Shown here: positions 8,964 to 18,201 of the stretch, in pieces
Layout of the letters: the number at the start of each line of letters is the position of its first letter
Position numbering within the stretch: the first letter of the stretch is position 1
Assembly (NCBI GenBank): GCA_019218415.1
Contig: JAHUUL010000006.1
Location: 1-55,231, forward strand
Source: Dermabacteraceae bacterium TAE3-ERU27
Lineage (GTDB): Bacteria; Actinomycetota; Actinomycetes; Actinomycetales; Dermabacteraceae
Reading direction: 5' to 3'
Length of the DNA: 55,231 nt
The notes under the pieces: model-generated
The model's database searches: none
Told to the model about the DNA's origin: nothing
What the model saw: only the letters and a program-made list of their open reading frames with translations
Program-made: the position numbers and the translations under genes

Positions 8964-9194
8964 CTACCTTTGGCGCAACGAAAACTGCCAGGCGTCGGGC
9001 TCGCTGCCGTAAACCCGGCCGCGCGGCCGCTGCCAGCGCGGCACCACGGGGGTATCCTCGCCCCGCAAAAGTTCCTCGGCCTGCGCCTCCTCGCGGGAGG
9101 CCCGGTTCAGCGCATACAGGGCCACGCTCAGCGCGGTCAGCTCCGCCGGATCTACCTCGCCCCGCCCGATCCGGATGCCCTCTGCGCCGCTCAC
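8964..9194 (-). CDS. accE: Acyl-CoA carboxylase epsilon subunit
   Basis: This 76-aa protein has the features of the small epsilon subunit that strengthens AccA-AccD assembly in actinobacteria. The N-terminal [20 protein letters not shown] matches the IRVVRGNPTPEELAAL-like start of the family, and the end [18 protein letters not shown] matches the usual W-x-x-S-x-R tail. Its GTG overlaps the accD stop by 4 nt (GTGA, 9191-9194), so it is made together with the beta chain. Confidence 0.9.
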   Translation of the reverse strand: MSGAEGIRIGRGEVDPAELTALSVALYALNRASREEAQAEELLRGEDTPVVPRWQRPRGRVYGSEPDAWQFSLRQR

Positions 9195-10759
9195 AGCGGG
9201 ATATTCCCGTGCTTCTTAGCGGGCAAATCGGAACGCTTCGTGCGCAGCGCGCGCAGCGCCGACGCAACCTGCCAGCGAGTCTCGTGCGGGGCTATCACCG
9301 CATCGATCCAGCCGTGCTCCGCCGCCACGTACGGGTTAGCGAAACTTTCCTCGTAATCGTTGAGCAGCTTGCTGCGCAGCTCGCCCTCGGCGTCGCCCGC
9401 CGCCTGTAGCTCGCGCCGATGCAGGATGTTCACCGCGCCCTGCGCCCCCATCACGGCCACCTGCGCGGTGGGCCAGGCCAGGTTCACGTCGGCCCCCAGG
9501 TCCTTCGATCCCATCACGATGTAGGCCCCGCCGTAGGCCTTGCGGGTGATCACCGTGACCAGCGGCACCGTCGCCTCTGCGTAGGCGTAAAGCAGTTTCG
9601 CGCCGCGGCGAATGATGCCGTCCCACTCCTGGCCCGTGCCCGGCAGGAAGCCCGGCACGTCCACCAGGGTGAGCACCGGAATACCGTACGCGTCGCAGGT
9701 GCGCACGAAACGCGCCGCTTTCTCGGACGCCGCGATGTCCAGGGTCCCCGCCATGTGCGCGGGCTGGTTCGCCACGACGCCCACGCTGTGTCCCTCGATG
9801 CGCCCGAAGCCGACCATGATGTTACGGGCGAAATTCTCCTGCACCTGCAGGAAATAGCCGTCGTCCAACAACGCCGCGATGAGTTCGCCCATGTCGTAGG
9901 GCTGATTGGCGGAATCCGGAATCAGCCGATCCAGCGCCAGATCGCTCTCCTCCGGCGCGGTGGGGCACGGCTCCGTCGGAATCGGCGGCGGCACCGAAAG
10001 GTTGTTCGCGGGCAGGTAGGAAAGCAGCTCCTTCACGTATTCGAGGGCGTCATCCTCGTCGCTAGCTAAATAGTGGGCAACCCCGGAACGACTCGCGTGG
10101 GTGTGCGCCCCGCCCAGTTCCTCGAAGCCGACGTCCTCGCCGGTCACCGTGCGGATCACGTCCGGCCCGGTAATGAACATGTGGGAGGTTTTATCCACCA
10201 TCACCACGAAATCCGTGAGGGCGGGCGAATACACCGCGCCGCCCGCGGCCGGCCCCATAATCAGGGAGATCTGCGGGATCACGCCGGAAGCCAGCGTGTT
10301 GTTGCGCATGATGCCGGCGAACGCGGCCAGGGAGGCCACGCCCTCCTGGATACGCGCGCCGCCGCCGTCCAAAATGCCGATCAGGGGCACCCCGGTGCGC
10401 AGGGCCAGCTCTTGCACCTTCTGAATCTTGCGCCCGTGCGCCTGCCCCAGCGAACCGCCAAAAACGGTGAAGTCCTGCGCGTAAACGCACACCTGTCGGC
10501 CATCTATAGTGCCGTAACCGGCCACGATGCCGTCCCCCGCCGGGCGGCGCTTATCCAGCCCAAACCCGTGCGCCTGGTGGCGTACCAGGCGATCCAGCTC
10601 CACGAAAGAATCCGCGTCGAGTAGATCAAGCACCCGCTCCAGGGCCGTCTTTTTGCCGCGCGCGTGCTGCCGGGCGATCGCCGCCTCGTCGCCGCCCTCG
10701 GCGAGGCGCAGGTTCAGTTCTGCTAGCTTTTGCGCGGTAGTCGCGCTCCCGTCAGACAT
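9191..10759 (-). CDS. accD: Acyl-CoA carboxylase beta chain (propionyl/acetyl-CoA carboxyltransferase)
   Basis: The 522-aa carboxyltransferase moves CO2 from biotin to an acyl-CoA. Both crotonase-like halves are complete: oxyanion loops around [10 protein letters not shown] and [13 protein letters not shown] in the N half, and [11 protein letters not shown] with [18 protein letters not shown] in the C half, followed by [18 protein letters not shown]. The sequence type is closest to propionyl-CoA carboxylase beta chains such as AccD5. It is the first gene of the minus-strand run and is divergent from birA, whose product biotinylates AccA. Acyl-chain preference cannot be fixed by eye. Confidence 0.95.
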   Translation of the reverse strand: MSDGSATTAQKLAELNLRLAEGGDEAAIARQHARGKKTALERVLDLLDADSFVELDRLVRHQAHGFGLDKRRPAGDGIVAGYGTIDGRQVCVYAQDFTVFGGSLGQAHGRKIQKVQELALRTGVPLIGILDGGGARIQEGVASLAAFAGIMRNNTLASGVIPQISLIMGPAAGGAVYSPALTDFVVMVDKTSHMFITGPDVIRTVTGEDVGFEELGGAHTHASRSGVAHYLASDEDDALEYVKELLSYLPANNLSVPPPIPTEPCPTAPEESDLALDRLIPDSANQPYDMGELIAALLDDGYFLQVQENFARNIMVGFGRIEGHSVGVVANQPAHMAGTLDIAASEKAARFVRTCDAYGIPVLTLVDVPGFLPGTGQEWDGIIRRGAKLLYAYAEATVPLVTVITRKAYGGAYIVMGSKDLGADVNLAWPTAQVAVMGAQGAVNILHRRELQAAGDAEGELRSKLLNDYEESFANPYVAAEHGWIDAVIAPHETRWQVASALRALRTKRSDLPAKKHGNIPL

Positions 10760-10804
10760 GGCTACTCGCTTTCTTACCGGGGCCCACAGGTAGGGGCAGT
10801 TACT

Positions 10805-10832
10805 ACGTTACCTTTAGCCCCAGAGCCCGTAA
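10805..10832 (-). promoter_or_regulatory. Candidate accD promoter
   Basis: On the minus strand TTACGG (10827-10832) and TAACGT (10805-10810) are 16 nt apart, about 45 nt before the accD ATG. The 92-bp accD-birA gap shows no other strong signal. Confidence 0.4.
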
Positions 10833-10851
10833 CCGACAAGTAGGTGAGGCA

Positions 10852-11664
10852 ATGAACCCGGATCCTTTCGCAAACCTGGTGCTGCTCACGCACACGCAGT
10901 CCACCAACGACGACGCCGCCGCCTACGCGCGGCGGGGCGAAACGGTGGCCGTCGCGACCGACAGGCAGCTCGCGGGGCGGGGCAGGCTCGGACGCCAGTG
11001 GCACGCCCCGGCCGTAAACAGCCTGGCGTTTTCGTTCACCGTGCCGGACGTCTCGCCCCTGCAAGAAAGGTGGCTGCCGCTGCTGGCCGCGCTCGCCGCA
11101 GCCGGTGCCGCGGCAGAATGCAGCGGCGCGCGAGCGGGCGTGAAGTGGCCAAACGACATTTTGCTGCACGACGGCGAAAAGTGGCGTAAAGCCGGGGGAG
11201 TGCTGTGCGAAAAGGTGGCGGAGCGGGGCGCGTCCGGCGGCTGGGTGGTGGTCGGCATCGGGCTTAACGTACGCGGCGGCGTGAGCGCGGCCGACGGCAG
11301 CCCGCTTCCCGGCGCGATCAGCTGCGAACAGGCAGCGGGCGCGCGGGGCCGGGACGTGCCCGCGGCGTTAGAGGCGGTGCAGCCGCTGCTGAACCACTTG
11401 CGCAGGGCGCTTCGCCTGGAACTGCCGGAAGAAGCCCGTAGCCGATATCTTGAGATGTGTGTCACTATAGGGGAGCGGGTTCGTGTGGACCTGCTGGGGG
11501 ACCCCGGAGCGGAGGAACCCGTCTACTCCGGCAGCGTAAAAGGTGCCGAAGTGAGCGGCGAAGCGGTGGACATAGACGATAATGGGCGTTTGCTGATAGC
11601 CAACCGGGAGAAAATAATTCCCGTGGCGGTCGGCGACGTGCACCATCTGCGACCAGCAAACTGA
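10852..11664 (+). CDS. birA: Biotin--[acetyl-CoA-carboxylase] ligase
   Basis: This 270-aa ligase forms biotinyl-AMP and attaches biotin to the BCCP domain of AccA. It has the substrate region TQSTNDDAAAY, the adenylate loop GRGRLGRQW, KWPNDILL and VVVGIGLNV, and a small C-terminal SH3-like domain (about 210-270). There is no N-terminal winged helix, so it is a monofunctional ligase and not a repressor. A purine-rich site (AGGTGAGG) lies just before the ATG. It is divergent from accD and followed after 16 nt by the adenylate cyclase. Confidence 0.94.
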   Translation: MNPDPFANLVLLTHTQSTNDDAAAYARRGETVAVATDRQLAGRGRLGRQWHAPAVNSLAFSFTVPDVSPLQERWLPLLAALAAAGAAAECSGARAGVKWPNDILLHDGEKWRKAGGVLCEKVAERGASGGWVVVGIGLNVRGGVSAADGSPLPGAISCEQAAGARGRDVPAALEAVQPLLNHLRRALRLELPEEARSRYLEMCVTIGERVRVDLLGDPGAEEPVYSGSVKGAEVSGEAVDIDDNGRLLIANREKIIPVAVGDVHHLRPAN

Positions 11665-11680
11665 AAGGACGCCCCGAGCA

Positions 11681-12751
11681 ATGTCGGACTCTTCGGATCG
11701 CGCCGAGTTTGCGCACCGGTTTATCCAGGTGCGCCGCGCCGTCAGCTCCCTGGAAAAGAAGTTGCTCGGGGGCACCCGCGAATACTCTCGCCGCGATCTG
11801 GAAGAAGAGTTCAACATTCCCGCCGCCCTGAGCCGGATGTACTGGCGCGCGCTGGGCTTCACCAACGTGGACGACGATACCGCCGTATTCACGGCCGCAG
11901 ACGCGGAAGCATTCGCTTCCCTCAAAGAGGTATCCGGAAACGACATCGTCTCCGACCGCAGCCTGGCGCACCTGGCGCGCGCCCTCGGCTTCCACATGGG
12001 CAGGCTCGCCATGTGGGAAACCGAAGCGATAGTCGATGACATGAAGCGCGCGCGCAACCTGCCCGACGCGGAAGCGCGCCTCGCCATGCTCGACGTCATG
12101 CCTGACTACATCGACGTCTTTGAACAGCACGTGCTTTACGCCTTCCGCCGTCAGCTCGCGGCCTACACGGCGCGCGCCGGAGCGGAGATCCTGCAAAGCT
12201 CCCCCGACAGCGAGGGAGACGACGCGATGCCGCTCAAGCGGGTCGTCGGCTTCGCCGACCTGGTTGCCTTCACCCCGCTCGCGCAGTCCCTCAGCGGCGC
12301 CGAACTGGCCGACGTGATCGGCGATTTTGAGGCGATCACCCGCGACATCGTTTCCGTGGGTGGCGGGCGCGTCGTAAAGACCGTGGGGGACGAAATCATG
12401 TTCCTGGCCGATACCCCGGAGGACGGCGCGCAAATCGCCCTTTCGATCTCGGAGGCGCTCGCCGAAGACGAGCGTTTCCCGTGCGTGCGCATAGGCCTCA
12501 GCTGGGGCAACATGTTTTCCCGCTTCGGCGATGTGTTCGGGCCGACCGTGAACCTGGCGGCGCGCCTGGAGGGAATCGCCGCCCCCGGCGAGGTGATCTG
12601 CGACGAAGACACCGCAGACGCTATCGAGGAGGCGCTGCCCGGTGCGTTCGTGACTTCTCGCAAGGAGGCCGTGGAACTACAGGGGATCGGAAAGTGGGTT
12701 CCCGTAAGCGTTAAGCGCGGCAATTCGCGGCGTATCGAACTGGACGGCTAA
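11681..12751 (+). CDS. Class III adenylate cyclase with N-terminal regulatory domain
   Basis: The 356-aa soluble protein has an all-alpha N-terminal part (about 1-170) and a class IIIb-like cyclase domain (about 185-345). Catalytic residues are present: metal Asp193 in GFADLVAFT, Lys233 and Asp237 in VVKTVGDEIMF, and the transition-state pair Asn291 and Arg295 in GPTVNLAARL. It should therefore make cAMP from ATP, probably as a homodimer with two complete sites. The N-terminal helical part is of the kind that holds mycobacterial cyclases such as Rv1264 inactive, though the sensed signal is unknown. It has an AAGGACG ribosome-binding site and lies between birA and a two-component pair. Confidence 0.88.
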   Translation: MSDSSDRAEFAHRFIQVRRAVSSLEKKLLGGTREYSRRDLEEEFNIPAALSRMYWRALGFTNVDDDTAVFTAADAEAFASLKEVSGNDIVSDRSLAHLARALGFHMGRLAMWETEAIVDDMKRARNLPDAEARLAMLDVMPDYIDVFEQHVLYAFRRQLAAYTARAGAEILQSSPDSEGDDAMPLKRVVGFADLVAFTPLAQSLSGAELADVIGDFEAITRDIVSVGGGRVVKTVGDEIMFLADTPEDGAQIALSISEALAEDERFPCVRIGLSWGNMFSRFGDVFGPTVNLAARLEGIAAPGEVICDEDTADAIEEALPGAFVTSRKEAVELQGIGKWVPVSVKRGNSRRIELDG

Positions 12752-12762
12752 ACGGGCATATC

Positions 12763-13470
12763 ATGGAACGCGTGACGCACCTTTTGCTTGTTGAGGACGA
12801 CTCCGCAATCTCGGAGCCACTTTCGCGCGCCCTCGGACGGGAAGGCTACGCGGTTACCCGGGCGGCCTGCGGCAGGGACGCGCTGATTGCGGCCGCCGGA
12901 GACGTTCCCGTCGACTTCGTCATCCTGGATCTGGGCCTGCCGGACATCGACGGGCTTGAGGTGTGCCGCCGCCTGCGCAAGGGCGGCCTGGAAGCTCCCG
13001 TGCTGATCCTGACCGCGCGCGCCGACGAGGTGGACGCCGTGGTCGGCCTGGACGCGGGTGCCGACGACTACGTAACCAAGCCCTTCCGCCTGGGGGAGCT
13101 GCAGGCGCGTATCCGCGCCCTGCTGCGGCGCGCCCAGGTGGTGGAAGAGGCGGCCCCTGAGGAACTCAGCGTGAACGGCGTTTCGATAGACGTGGCGGCG
13201 CGGCGGGCTTTCGTGGACGGCGAGGAAATCTCCCTTTCCGCGAAGGAATACGACCTGCTGCGCGTGCTGGTGCGCGAAGCCGGCAGCGTGGTTACCCGCG
13301 ACGACCTGATGCGTGAGGTGTGGGGAGCCGAATGGTGGGGCTCCACCAAGACCCTGGATATGCACGTTTCGTGGCTTCGCCGCAAGCTTGGCGACGAAGC
13401 CACCTCGCCGCGCCGCATCACCACGGTGCGCGGCGTCGGCTTCCGTTTCGAGACCGAGCAGACGGACTAA
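12763..13470 (+). CDS. OmpR-family response regulator
   Basis: The 235-aa regulator has a receiver domain (acidic pocket VEDD near residue 11, phosphoacceptor Asp56 in ILDLGLPD, Thr in LILTARA and Lys in VTKPF) and a C-terminal winged helix (about 140-232) with EYDLLRVLVREAG and HVSWLRRKLGD. It begins 12 nt after the cyclase stop and is 3 nt from its kinase, so the pair is one unit. The regulon cannot be inferred; the next genes are purK-purE. Confidence 0.95.
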   Translation: MERVTHLLLVEDDSAISEPLSRALGREGYAVTRAACGRDALIAAAGDVPVDFVILDLGLPDIDGLEVCRRLRKGGLEAPVLILTARADEVDAVVGLDAGADDYVTKPFRLGELQARIRALLRRAQVVEEAAPEELSVNGVSIDVAARRAFVDGEEISLSAKEYDLLRVLVREAGSVVTRDDLMREVWGAEWWGSTKTLDMHVSWLRRKLGDEATSPRRITTVRGVGFRFETEQTD

Positions 13471-13473
13471 CCG

Positions 13474-14796
13474 GTGCGGCAGAGGGTCCTGCAGGCCACC
13501 GTCGTCACGGTGCTGCTGGCGGTGCTCATGCTGGGCATTCCGCTGGCGGTTTCCTGGCTCACCATCGTGCGCACCAGCGTCTACGAACGCGCCGACAAGG
13601 TTAACGTCGCGGTGCTGAAGAAGGTAGATTCGCTGCTGGCCTCGGGCAAGAGCGTGGATCGTGACACTCTGGTGGCCTTTGCCCAGTCGCAGGAGGGGCT
13701 GAACCTCTATATCTCGGTCGAACACGAGGGAACCATCGTGGAATCCGGCGCGCCCCCGGCCGATCCGGTGCGCACCAGCTCCCTGGCGGGGTTGCGCGGC
13801 GAGACGGTGAACGTGGTGGTGCCGCAGAGCGATGTCAGCTCGCACGTGGCCACGGCCTGGGTGCTAATTAGCGTGGCGGGCCTTTCCGCTATCGCCATCA
13901 GTGTTTCCGTGGCCCTGTGGCAGGCGCAGCGCATTTCCGCGCCGCTTGCGGTGCTCACCCGCCGCGCGGAGGAACTCGGCTCCGGTCGCTCCCGCGTGCG
14001 CTGGGAACGCTGCGACATTCCCGAGATCGACACTGTGGCGCAGGAGCTCGCGAAGTCCGGCGCGCTGCTTTCGGAACGCCTCGCGGCGGAACGCACGCTC
14101 GCCTCCGACGCCTCGCACCAGTTGCGCACCCCGCTGACCGCCCTTTCCATGCGGCTCGATGAAATCCTTGCCACCAGCTCCGAAGAATGGGTGCGCGAAG
14201 AGGCGCGTATTTCGCTGGAGCAGGTGGACCGCCTGACAGACGTGGTGCACGACCTGATCAACGCGCCCCGTTCCTCCGCTCGCCGCACCCCCGGCGTGGT
14301 CGAACTGCGTTCCGTACTCACCCAGCAAAGCGAAGAGTGGCAGCCCGCTTTCCGGGCAGCCCGGCGCAGGCTGCTGGTGCAGGTGCCGCGCAGCGCCGCG
14401 GTCTGGGCCAGCGCCGGTCCGCTCACCCAGGTGGTGGCGACCCTGATCGAAAACTCTCTCACCCACGGCGCGGGACGTACCCTGGTGAAGGTGCGTAAGA
14501 ACGCGAAGTCCACCGTGGTGGAGGTGTCTGACGAAGGCCCCGGCATCGACCCGGCGCTGGGAAAGCGCGTTTTCGAGCGCTCCGTTTCGGGCGAGGGAAG
14601 CACCGGCACCGGCGTCGGCCTGGCGCTGGCGCGCACTCTCGTGGAAGACGACGGCGGCCGCCTCGAACTGCTCACCGAAAATCCCGCCAAGTTCGGCATC
14701 TTCCTGATTTCGGCCCCGTCCGAGCAGGACGATCAGGCGGCCGCGCAGCCGCGCCGCCGCCGCCGCTCTCGCGCAGTAGTTGAGATAGAGGAGTAA
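13474..14796 (+). CDS. Membrane sensor histidine kinase
   Basis: The 440-aa kinase has two membrane segments (about 8-30 and 128-148) around a short extracytoplasmic sensor region, a HAMP-like linker (about 150-205), the dimerisation helix with phospho-His215 in ASDASHQLRTPLTAL, and an ATPase domain with N box (LIENSLTHG), G1 (DEGPGID) and G2 (GTGVGLALAR). It autophosphorylates and passes phosphate to the regulator just upstream. The GTG start follows the regulator stop directly. The C-terminal tail is Arg-rich. The stimulus is unknown. Confidence 0.94.
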   Translation: MRQRVLQATVVTVLLAVLMLGIPLAVSWLTIVRTSVYERADKVNVAVLKKVDSLLASGKSVDRDTLVAFAQSQEGLNLYISVEHEGTIVESGAPPADPVRTSSLAGLRGETVNVVVPQSDVSSHVATAWVLISVAGLSAIAISVSVALWQAQRISAPLAVLTRRAEELGSGRSRVRWERCDIPEIDTVAQELAKSGALLSERLAAERTLASDASHQLRTPLTALSMRLDEILATSSEEWVREEARISLEQVDRLTDVVHDLINAPRSSARRTPGVVELRSVLTQQSEEWQPAFRAARRRLLVQVPRSAAVWASAGPLTQVVATLIENSLTHGAGRTLVKVRKNAKSTVVEVSDEGPGIDPALGKRVFERSVSGEGSTGTGVGLALARTLVEDDGGRLELLTENPAKFGIFLISAPSEQDDQAAAQPRRRRRSRAVVEIEE

Positions 14797-14800
14797 CCCC

Positions 14801-15940
14801 TTGCAGACGGCGCACCGTAGGATCGGAGTTATCGGAGGCGGGCAGTTAGCCCGCATGATGGTCGGCCCGGCCGCGGAACTCGCGCTGGAACTGACGGTCC
14901 TCGCAAACGACCCGCAGGAAAGCGCCGCCCAGGTAGCGGCCCGCGTGCAGCTTGGCAGCCCGCACGATGCGGAGGCGGTGCGCAGGTTAGGAAACAGCGT
15001 GGACGTGGTTACCTTCGATCACGAACAGGTGCCGCCGGAGGCGCTGCGGGCGCTAGCGGAGACCGGGTGCGCCATCTACCCGCCGCCGGAGGCGCTGCTG
15101 TACGCGCAGGACAAGCTGGCGATGCGCGAGCTGCTCGCGGAGCTAAAAATCGAGTCCCCGCGCTGGTGGCGAATCGAAACCAGCGAACAGCTCGGCGCGG
15201 CGCTGCGAGAGTGCGGCGAACTGGTCGTAAAAACGGTGCGCGGCGGTTACGACGGCAACGGCGTGCGCCGCGTCAAGACTGCCCACGAGGCTGACGATTG
15301 GCTGGCGCGCGACGGCGTTTTGCTGGCCGAAGAAATCGTGTTCTTCGACAGGGAGCTGGGGGCGCAGGTGGCCCGCACCCCGAACGGGGACCTGCGCCAT
15401 TACCCGACTGTGGAAACCCTGCAGCGCAGCGGACGCTGCTACCGCGCGATAGCGCCCGCGCCGGGTATCCCGGAGGGAGTAGACAAGCGGGCCAAGGAAA
15501 TCGCTGCGGTGATCGCCGAAAGAATCGGCGTGGTTGGCATGCTGGCGGTGGAGCTGTTTCAGGTGGGGGAGAAGGTTTACGTCAACGAACTGGCCATGCG
15601 CCCGCACAACTGCGGCCACTGGAGCATGGACGGTGCGGTGACGGGACAGTTCGAGCAGCATCTGCGGGCCGTTGCCGGGCTGCCCCTGGGAGACACCGGG
15701 CTGCGCGCCCGCCACACCGTGATGGTGAACCTTCTCGGGGACTCGCGGCAGGATCTGCGCGCAGGGGCAGAGCTGGCCCTAGCCAGCGTCCCCGCCGCGA
15801 AGCTGCACCTCTACGGCAAGGAAGTTAAGCATCGCCGCAAGGTCGGGCACGTGAACCTGAGCGGAGACGACCTAGCGCAGCTAATCGAGGCCGCGCACCG
15901 GGCAGAAAAACTCATCGTGCGTGAAGGGGAAAAGAAATGA
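14801..15940 (+). CDS. purK: 5-(Carboxyamino)imidazole ribonucleotide synthase
   Basis: The 379-aa ATP-grasp enzyme carboxylates AIR to N5-CAIR in purine synthesis. [13 protein letters not shown] at the start, the ATP-binding [14 protein letters not shown], the [11 protein letters not shown] strand and the strongly conserved [13 protein letters not shown] are present. The TTG start is 7 nt from the GAGGAG that ends the histidine kinase gene, so translation is probably coupled to it. The purE start overlaps its stop by 4 nt. Confidence 0.95.
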   Translation: MQTAHRRIGVIGGGQLARMMVGPAAELALELTVLANDPQESAAQVAARVQLGSPHDAEAVRRLGNSVDVVTFDHEQVPPEALRALAETGCAIYPPPEALLYAQDKLAMRELLAELKIESPRWWRIETSEQLGAALRECGELVVKTVRGGYDGNGVRRVKTAHEADDWLARDGVLLAEEIVFFDRELGAQVARTPNGDLRHYPTVETLQRSGRCYRAIAPAPGIPEGVDKRAKEIAAVIAERIGVVGMLAVELFQVGEKVYVNELAMRPHNCGHWSMDGAVTGQFEQHLRAVAGLPLGDTGLRARHTVMVNLLGDSRQDLRAGAELALASVPAAKLHLYGKEVKHRRKVGHVNLSGDDLAQLIEAAHRAEKLIVREGEKK

Positions 15941-16428
15941 GCGCGAAGGTAGCGATCGTGATGGGATCGGATTCCGATTTCCCGGTGATGCGGCAGGCGG
16001 GAGAGGCCCTGGATGAATTCGGGATTGCCTGGGACGCCGACGTGGTTTCGGCCCACCGCATGCCGCAAGAGATGGTGGACTGGGGGAAAAGCGTTGCCGA
16101 ACGCGGCTACAGCGTGGTGATCGCCGGCGCCGGGGGAGCCGCACACCTGCCCGGAATGTTGGCGTCCCTGACCCCGCTGCCCGTGATCGGGGTGCCCGTG
16201 CCGCTGAAGCACCTGGACGGCATGGATTCGCTACTTTCCATCGTGCAAATGCCCGCCGGGGTTCCCGTTGCCACCGTCTCTATCGGCGGTGCCCGCAACG
16301 CCGGGCTGCTGGCCGCGCGCATCATCGCGGCGCACGATTTTGACGTGCGCCGACGCATGGTGGCTTTTCAGGAGGAACTGCGAAACGTGGCCCAGGCCAA
16401 GGGAGACAAGGTTCGCAACTGCCGCTAG
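15937..16428 (+). CDS. purE: N5-CAIR mutase (class I PurE)
   Basis: The 163-aa protein has the class I signatures [21 protein letters not shown] and [13 protein letters not shown]. It converts N5-CAIR, the PurK product, to CAIR. The ATGA overlap with purK supports joint translation. Downstream, 51 bp separate it from the first glycan gene, which has its own promoter-like element. Confidence 0.96.
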   Translation: MSAKVAIVMGSDSDFPVMRQAGEALDEFGIAWDADVVSAHRMPQEMVDWGKSVAERGYSVVIAGAGGAAHLPGMLASLTPLPVIGVPVPLKHLDGMDSLLSIVQMPAGVPVATVSIGGARNAGLLAARIIAAHDFDVRRRMVAFQEELRNVAQAKGDKVRNCR

Positions 16429-16467
16429 GCACCTGGAAACGCACCGTTTTCAGGGACATTGCGCGAG

Positions 16468-16479
16468 TATGCTCAAGGC
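16468..16479 (+). promoter_or_regulatory. Candidate leaderless promoter of the wbp genes
   Basis: TATGCT (16468-16473) is followed by 6 nt and the ATG of the acetyltransferase. No Shine-Dalgarno is present. This marks the likely beginning of the glycan locus. Confidence 0.5.
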
Positions 16480-17079
16480 ATGACTTTTAGCGTCGCGGAA
16501 GGCGCCGATGTAGCAGAGACTGCAGTGATCGGGCGCGGAAGCAAGATCTGGCATAACGCACAGGTGAGGGAAGAAGCCCGGCTGGGAGAAGACTGCATAG
16601 TCGGCCGGGGCGCATACATCGGCAGCGGCGTCGAGATGGGGCGCGGTTGCAAGGTGCAAAATTACGCCCTCGTCTACGAACCGGCGAAGCTAGCTGACGG
16701 CGTGTTCGTCGGCCCCGCGGTCGTATTTACTAACGACCATTTCCCGCGCGCGGTAAACCCCGATCTCACGCCGAAGAGCGCCCACGACTGGGAACCGGTC
16801 GGAGTTACCTGCGGCGAGGGCGCATCTATCGGTGCCCGCGCGGTTTGCGTAGCGCCGGTCACCATCGGCGCCTGGGCGCTAGTGGCAGCGGGAGCAACCG
16901 TGGTGCGCGACGTGCCGCCGCACGCGCTCGTGGCGGGGGTTCCCGCCAAGCGCATCGCCTGGGTAGGCAGGGCGGGGGAGCCGCTTACGGCCGACGGTGA
17001 CAGGTGGGTTTGCCCCGTCACCTCGGAGACCTACGAGTTTGACGAGGGCACGGGCGGGCTCCGCCTCTGCCGCGACTGA
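16480..17079 (+). CDS. wbpD: UDP-2-acetamido-3-amino-glucuronate N-acetyltransferase (WbpD/WlbB type)
   Basis: This 199-aa left-handed beta-helix acetyltransferase carries repeated hexapeptide steps (for example IGRGSKIWHNAQV, CIVGRGAYIGSGVEMG, GVFVGPAVVFTND and ATVVRDVPPHALVAGVPAK). The sequence type, with FTNDHFPRA and the adjacent aminotransferase and oxidoreductase, fits the enzyme that acetylates the 3-amino group of UDP-GlcNAc(3NH2)A using acetyl-CoA. The C-terminal extension (about 170-199) ends in WVCPVTSETYEF. The ATG at 16480 is taken because the TATGCT box stands 6 nt upstream. Confidence 0.85.
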   Translation: MTFSVAEGADVAETAVIGRGSKIWHNAQVREEARLGEDCIVGRGAYIGSGVEMGRGCKVQNYALVYEPAKLADGVFVGPAVVFTNDHFPRAVNPDLTPKSAHDWEPVGVTCGEGASIGARAVCVAPVTIGAWALVAAGATVVRDVPPHALVAGVPAKRIAWVGRAGEPLTADGDRWVCPVTSETYEFDEGTGGLRLCRD

Positions 17080-17098
17080 ATGTGAAGGATTTTCGCAG

Positions 17099-18199
17099 AT
17101 GAACAACATGATTCCCGCAGCCAAACCGATCATCGGTGATGAAGAGCGGGCCGCCGTCGATCGCGTGCTGCTTTCCGGCATGGTCGCGCAGGGGCCGGAA
17201 GTGGCCGCCTTCGAGGAAGAGTTTTCGCGGGAACTGGCCGGTGGCCGCCCCTGCGTGGCGGTTAATTCCGGCACCAGCGGCCAGCACCTCGGCCTGCTCG
17301 CGGCGGGCGTCAGGCCGGGCGATGAGGTAATCGTTCCCTCGTTCACCTTTGCCGCCACCGCAAACTGCGTTGCCGTGATTGGCGCGACCCCCGTATTCGT
17401 GGACATCGACCCGGATACCTTCTGCATGGACCCGGCAAAGATCGAAGCCGCGATCACCGAAAAGACGGTCGCGATTCAGCCCGTGCACCTTTACGGGCAC
17501 CCCGCGAACATGGACGAAATCATGGCCATCGCCGAAAAGCACGGCCTGCTGGTGGCGGAGGATGCCGCGCAGGCTCACGGCGCTACCTGGCGGGGTCGCC
17601 AGGTTGGCACTTTCGGTCGCTTCGGCATGTTCTCTCTCTACCCGACAAAGAACATGACCTCGGGCGAGGGCGGTATGGTTTCCTGCGCAGACGAGGAGCT
17701 GGCTCGCAACGTAAAGCTGTGGCGCAACCAGGGCATGCAGGTGCAGTACGCGAACGAGATCGCGGGCCTGAACAACCGCATGACCGACATTCACGCCGCC
17801 ATCGGTCGCGTGCAGCTCGGTAAGCTTCCCGCCTGGACCGCGCGCCGTCAGGAACTGGCCGCTTTCTTCGACGAAAACCTGGCGGGGGTAGTCGTCCCGC
17901 CGGTAGCGGAAGGTGCCACGCACGTCTACCACCAGTACACGATCCGCGTTTCCGGTGCCACCGGAGAAGAACGCGACCGTTTCGCGCAGGCGCTGCGCGA
18001 GGAACACGGCGTAGGCTGCGGCGTTTACTACCCGACTCCCGTGCACCGGCTGCCCTCCTACGCGCTCGAGCTGGATCTTCCGGAAACCGAAAAGGCCGCG
18101 CGCGAGGTTATCTCCCTGCCCGTTCACCCGAGCGTCAGCGACGCCGATCGCGATCGCATCGTGGCCGCCGTCAACGCCGTGGCAAAGGCCGGTGCGTAG
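17099..18199 (+). CDS. wbpE: PLP-dependent sugar aminotransferase (WbpE/DegT-StrS family)
   Basis: The 366-aa enzyme is a DegT/DnrJ/EryC1/StrS aminotransferase. The substrate-side start MIPAAKPIIGDEE, VNSGTSGQHLGLLA, the cofactor Asp in VAEDAAQAHGA and the internal-aldimine Lys184 in YPTKNMTSGEGG are intact. In the Wbp pathway it converts UDP-3-keto-GlcNAcA to the 3-amino sugar with glutamate. It lies between the acetyltransferase and the dehydrogenase, in the order D-E-B. The ATG at 17099 follows a GAAGGA site; the upstream open frame overlaps wbpD and is not used. Confidence 0.88.
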   Translation: MNNMIPAAKPIIGDEERAAVDRVLLSGMVAQGPEVAAFEEEFSRELAGGRPCVAVNSGTSGQHLGLLAAGVRPGDEVIVPSFTFAATANCVAVIGATPVFVDIDPDTFCMDPAKIEAAITEKTVAIQPVHLYGHPANMDEIMAIAEKHGLLVAEDAAQAHGATWRGRQVGTFGRFGMFSLYPTKNMTSGEGGMVSCADEELARNVKLWRNQGMQVQYANEIAGLNNRMTDIHAAIGRVQLGKLPAWTARRQELAAFFDENLAGVVVPPVAEGATHVYHQYTIRVSGATGEERDRFAQALREEHGVGCGVYYPTPVHRLPSYALELDLPETEKAAREVISLPVHPSVSDADRDRIVAAVNAVAKAGA

Positions 18200-18201
18200 A
18201 G

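Noticed and set aside
12748-13845. 365-aa minus-strand open frame over the response regulator
   Set aside because: His/Gln-rich shadow; regulator and kinase motifs are complete on the plus strand.
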